The notes under the pieces are model-generated. The model did not search any database, was not told where the DNA came from, and worked only from the letters and a program-made list of their open reading frames with translations. Positions 63,260 through 64,000 of a stretch of DNA of 64,000 nucleotides are shown in pieces. This stretch comes from JAXDMK01 sp963765955. Its GTDB lineage: Bacteria; Actinomycetota; Acidimicrobiia; Acidimicrobiales; AC-14. Location of the stretch: positions 62,001-126,000 of the forward strand of contig CAVXYA010000009.1 of NCBI GenBank assembly GCA_963765955.1. Reading direction: 5' to 3'. A program made the translations under genes and the position numbers. Numbering within the stretch: position 1 is the first letter of the stretch; every line of letters starts with the position of its first letter.

Positions 63260-63615
63260 CATCGTGCGCGGCGACCCGGAGCGACGACGGCGTCGACGGC
63301 GTTGGCGGCCGGGGCTGCCCCGCTCGCTCCGTGAGAGCTGTGGACCGAAGTGCTGGCCCCACGATGCCGGAGGGTTTACCGGCCACATCGCCGACGCCGT
63401 GACCATCAATCAAGGTCCCGGCTGTTCACTTCGGCGAGCTGCCGATAGATCGTCCCCGTGAGCATCACCGGATGATTGCACCCGGAGTCCCTGCGCTCGC
63501 CGCAAGACTGGTTGCGTGCCGGCAGCGTCGGCTCCGGAGATTGGCCTTCATGACTCGGCGTTCGGGAAAGGGTCAAGACAGGCTGAAGACCACCCGCTGG
63601 ACCTTGCGACTTTGT
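63260..63615. other. Gap between toxin-antitoxin operon and tRNA genes
   Basis: About 355 bp with no convincing gene, no integrase fragment that I can read and no clear terminator. It may be decayed island DNA. Confidence 0.4.
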
Positions 63616-63619
63616 GGAG

Positions 63620-63692
63620 TGCGCCCCCAGGGACTCGAACCCTGAACCCGCGGATTAAGAGTCCGCTGCTCTGCCAATTGAGCTAGAGGCGC
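63620..63692 (-). tRNA. tRNA-Lys (anticodon CTT)
   Basis: Minus strand, 73 nt. The acceptor stem GCGCCTC pairs with GGGGCGC. The D arm is present (AGCTCAATTGGCAGAGC), the anticodon stem GCGGA/TCCGC closes loop CTCTTAA, the T arm CAGGG-TTCGAGT-CCCTG follows, and the discriminator is A. CCA is not encoded. It is the intact source of the two partial copies at 58247 and 62373. Confidence 0.95.
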
Positions 63693-63701
63693 TTGTGTGA
63701 G

Positions 63702-63776
63702 GGTGACCGAGGGGACTTGAACCCCCGACCTCCAGGGCCACAACCTGGCGCTCTAACCACCTGAGCTACGGCCACC
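63702..63776 (-). tRNA. tRNA-His (anticodon GTG)
   Basis: Minus strand, with the extra G at position -1. Acceptor GTGGCCG/CGGTCAC, anticodon loop TTGTGGC between CCAGG and CCTGG, T arm GGGGG-TTCAAGT-CCCCT, discriminator C. CCA is not encoded. Confidence 0.95.
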
Positions 63777-63893
63777 ATGCGTTCCTACCAGCATCGCACA
63801 TGGGCGGCGTGTCGCCCCGCTGCCTTCGGTGGCCGTCCGCCGCAGCCCGCAATCGCGGGTCCTCCGCGTTCGCCCGCTGTACCGTGAGGGCTG

Positions 63894-63967
63894 GCCCCTG
63901 TAGCTCAGCTGGATAGAGCGGCTGCCTTCTAAGCAGCGGGTCGCAGGTTCGAGTCCTGCCGGGGGCA
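63894..63967 (+). tRNA. tRNA-Arg (anticodon TCT)
   Basis: Plus strand, 74 nt. Acceptor GCCCCTG/CGGGGGC, D arm AGCTCAGCTGGATAGAGC, anticodon stem GCTGC/GCAGC with loop CTTCTAA, T arm GCAGG-TTCGAGT-CCTGC, discriminator A. CCA is not encoded. Divergent from tRNA-His. Confidence 0.95.
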
Positions 63968-64000
63968 CAGCCAAAAGTGCAGGTCAAGGGCACTTTCTCG

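Noticed and set aside
1..64000. CRISPR arrays, insertion sequences, prophage genes
   Set aside because: No regularly spaced direct repeats with unique spacers, no transposase or integrase frame and no phage structural gene could be read in the window.

Overview
The window is very GC-rich double-stranded chromosomal DNA with mostly GTG/ATG starts, 4-nt ATGA/GTGA gene overlaps, SARP and XRE-ATPase-TPR regulators, and the DUF2397/DUF2398/SMC/DUF2399 cassette. This gene content suggests an actinobacterium. A member of the Acidimicrobiia or a related uncultured lineage is my inference; no rRNA is present to test it. About thirty single-base frame breaks occur, including in housekeeping genes such as lon and in conserved enzymes. 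I therefore read most broken genes as intact genes carrying assembly indels and annotate them as one span, noting where the frame changes. Only genes that also lose homology at an end are called pseudogenes.

Layout. 1-6.2 kb: housekeeping and repair genes (family-5 uracil-DNA glycosylase, TauE/SafE permease, DsbA-like protein, FrhB-like flavo-iron-sulfur protein, HAD phosphatase, DUF1697, Fpg/Nei glycosylase and the first third of a LigD-type polymerase gene). 6.2-9.7 kb: an A/T-richer accessory island with a roughly 420-residue unknown protein, a decayed pyridoxamine-phosphate-oxidase-like gene and a TIR-domain protein. 9.8-25 kb: aldehyde dehydrogenase, AlkA-type glycosylase, SGNH esterase, a DrrAB-type ABC exporter, an orphan DUF4157 protein, pirin, a beta-propeller protein, VOC and DHFR-like proteins, a small HTH gene pair and a 1078-residue SARP regulator. 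25.7-39 kb: cold-shock protein with a strong terminator, two trypsin-like PDZ proteases divergent from an HxlR regulator, a lipoprotein beta-propeller, a GH13 glucosyltransferase, an ECF sigma factor with its membrane partner, Lon, a haloacid-dehalogenase-like protein and a flavodoxin-fold reductase. 39-48.4 kb: an XRE-ATPase-TPR regulator, a repeat-rich stretch, and two large convergent polytopic membrane proteins, one ending in an alpha/beta-hydrolase domain and the other in a patatin phospholipase domain.

48.5-64 kb: an ATP-dependent DNA ligase, then a complete four-gene Wadjet-type plasmid-defence operon (jetABCD) with every junction overlapping by 4 nt. One base pair after the jetD stop lies an 18-bp copy of the 3' end of the tRNA-Lys gene found at 63.6 kb. 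A second, longer decayed copy lies at 62.4 kb. The segment between these copies carries an O-methyltransferase, a SET-domain protein, an ABC exporter and a GNAT/DUF1778 toxin-antitoxin pair, and looks like a nested tRNA-Lys integration island. The window ends with tRNA-Lys, tRNA-His and tRNA-Arg.

The parts I consider most worth following up are the tRNA-Lys island next to the Wadjet operon, the TIR island that truncates a LigD-like gene, the facing membrane-hydrolase pair and the orphan DUF4157 effector-like protein.
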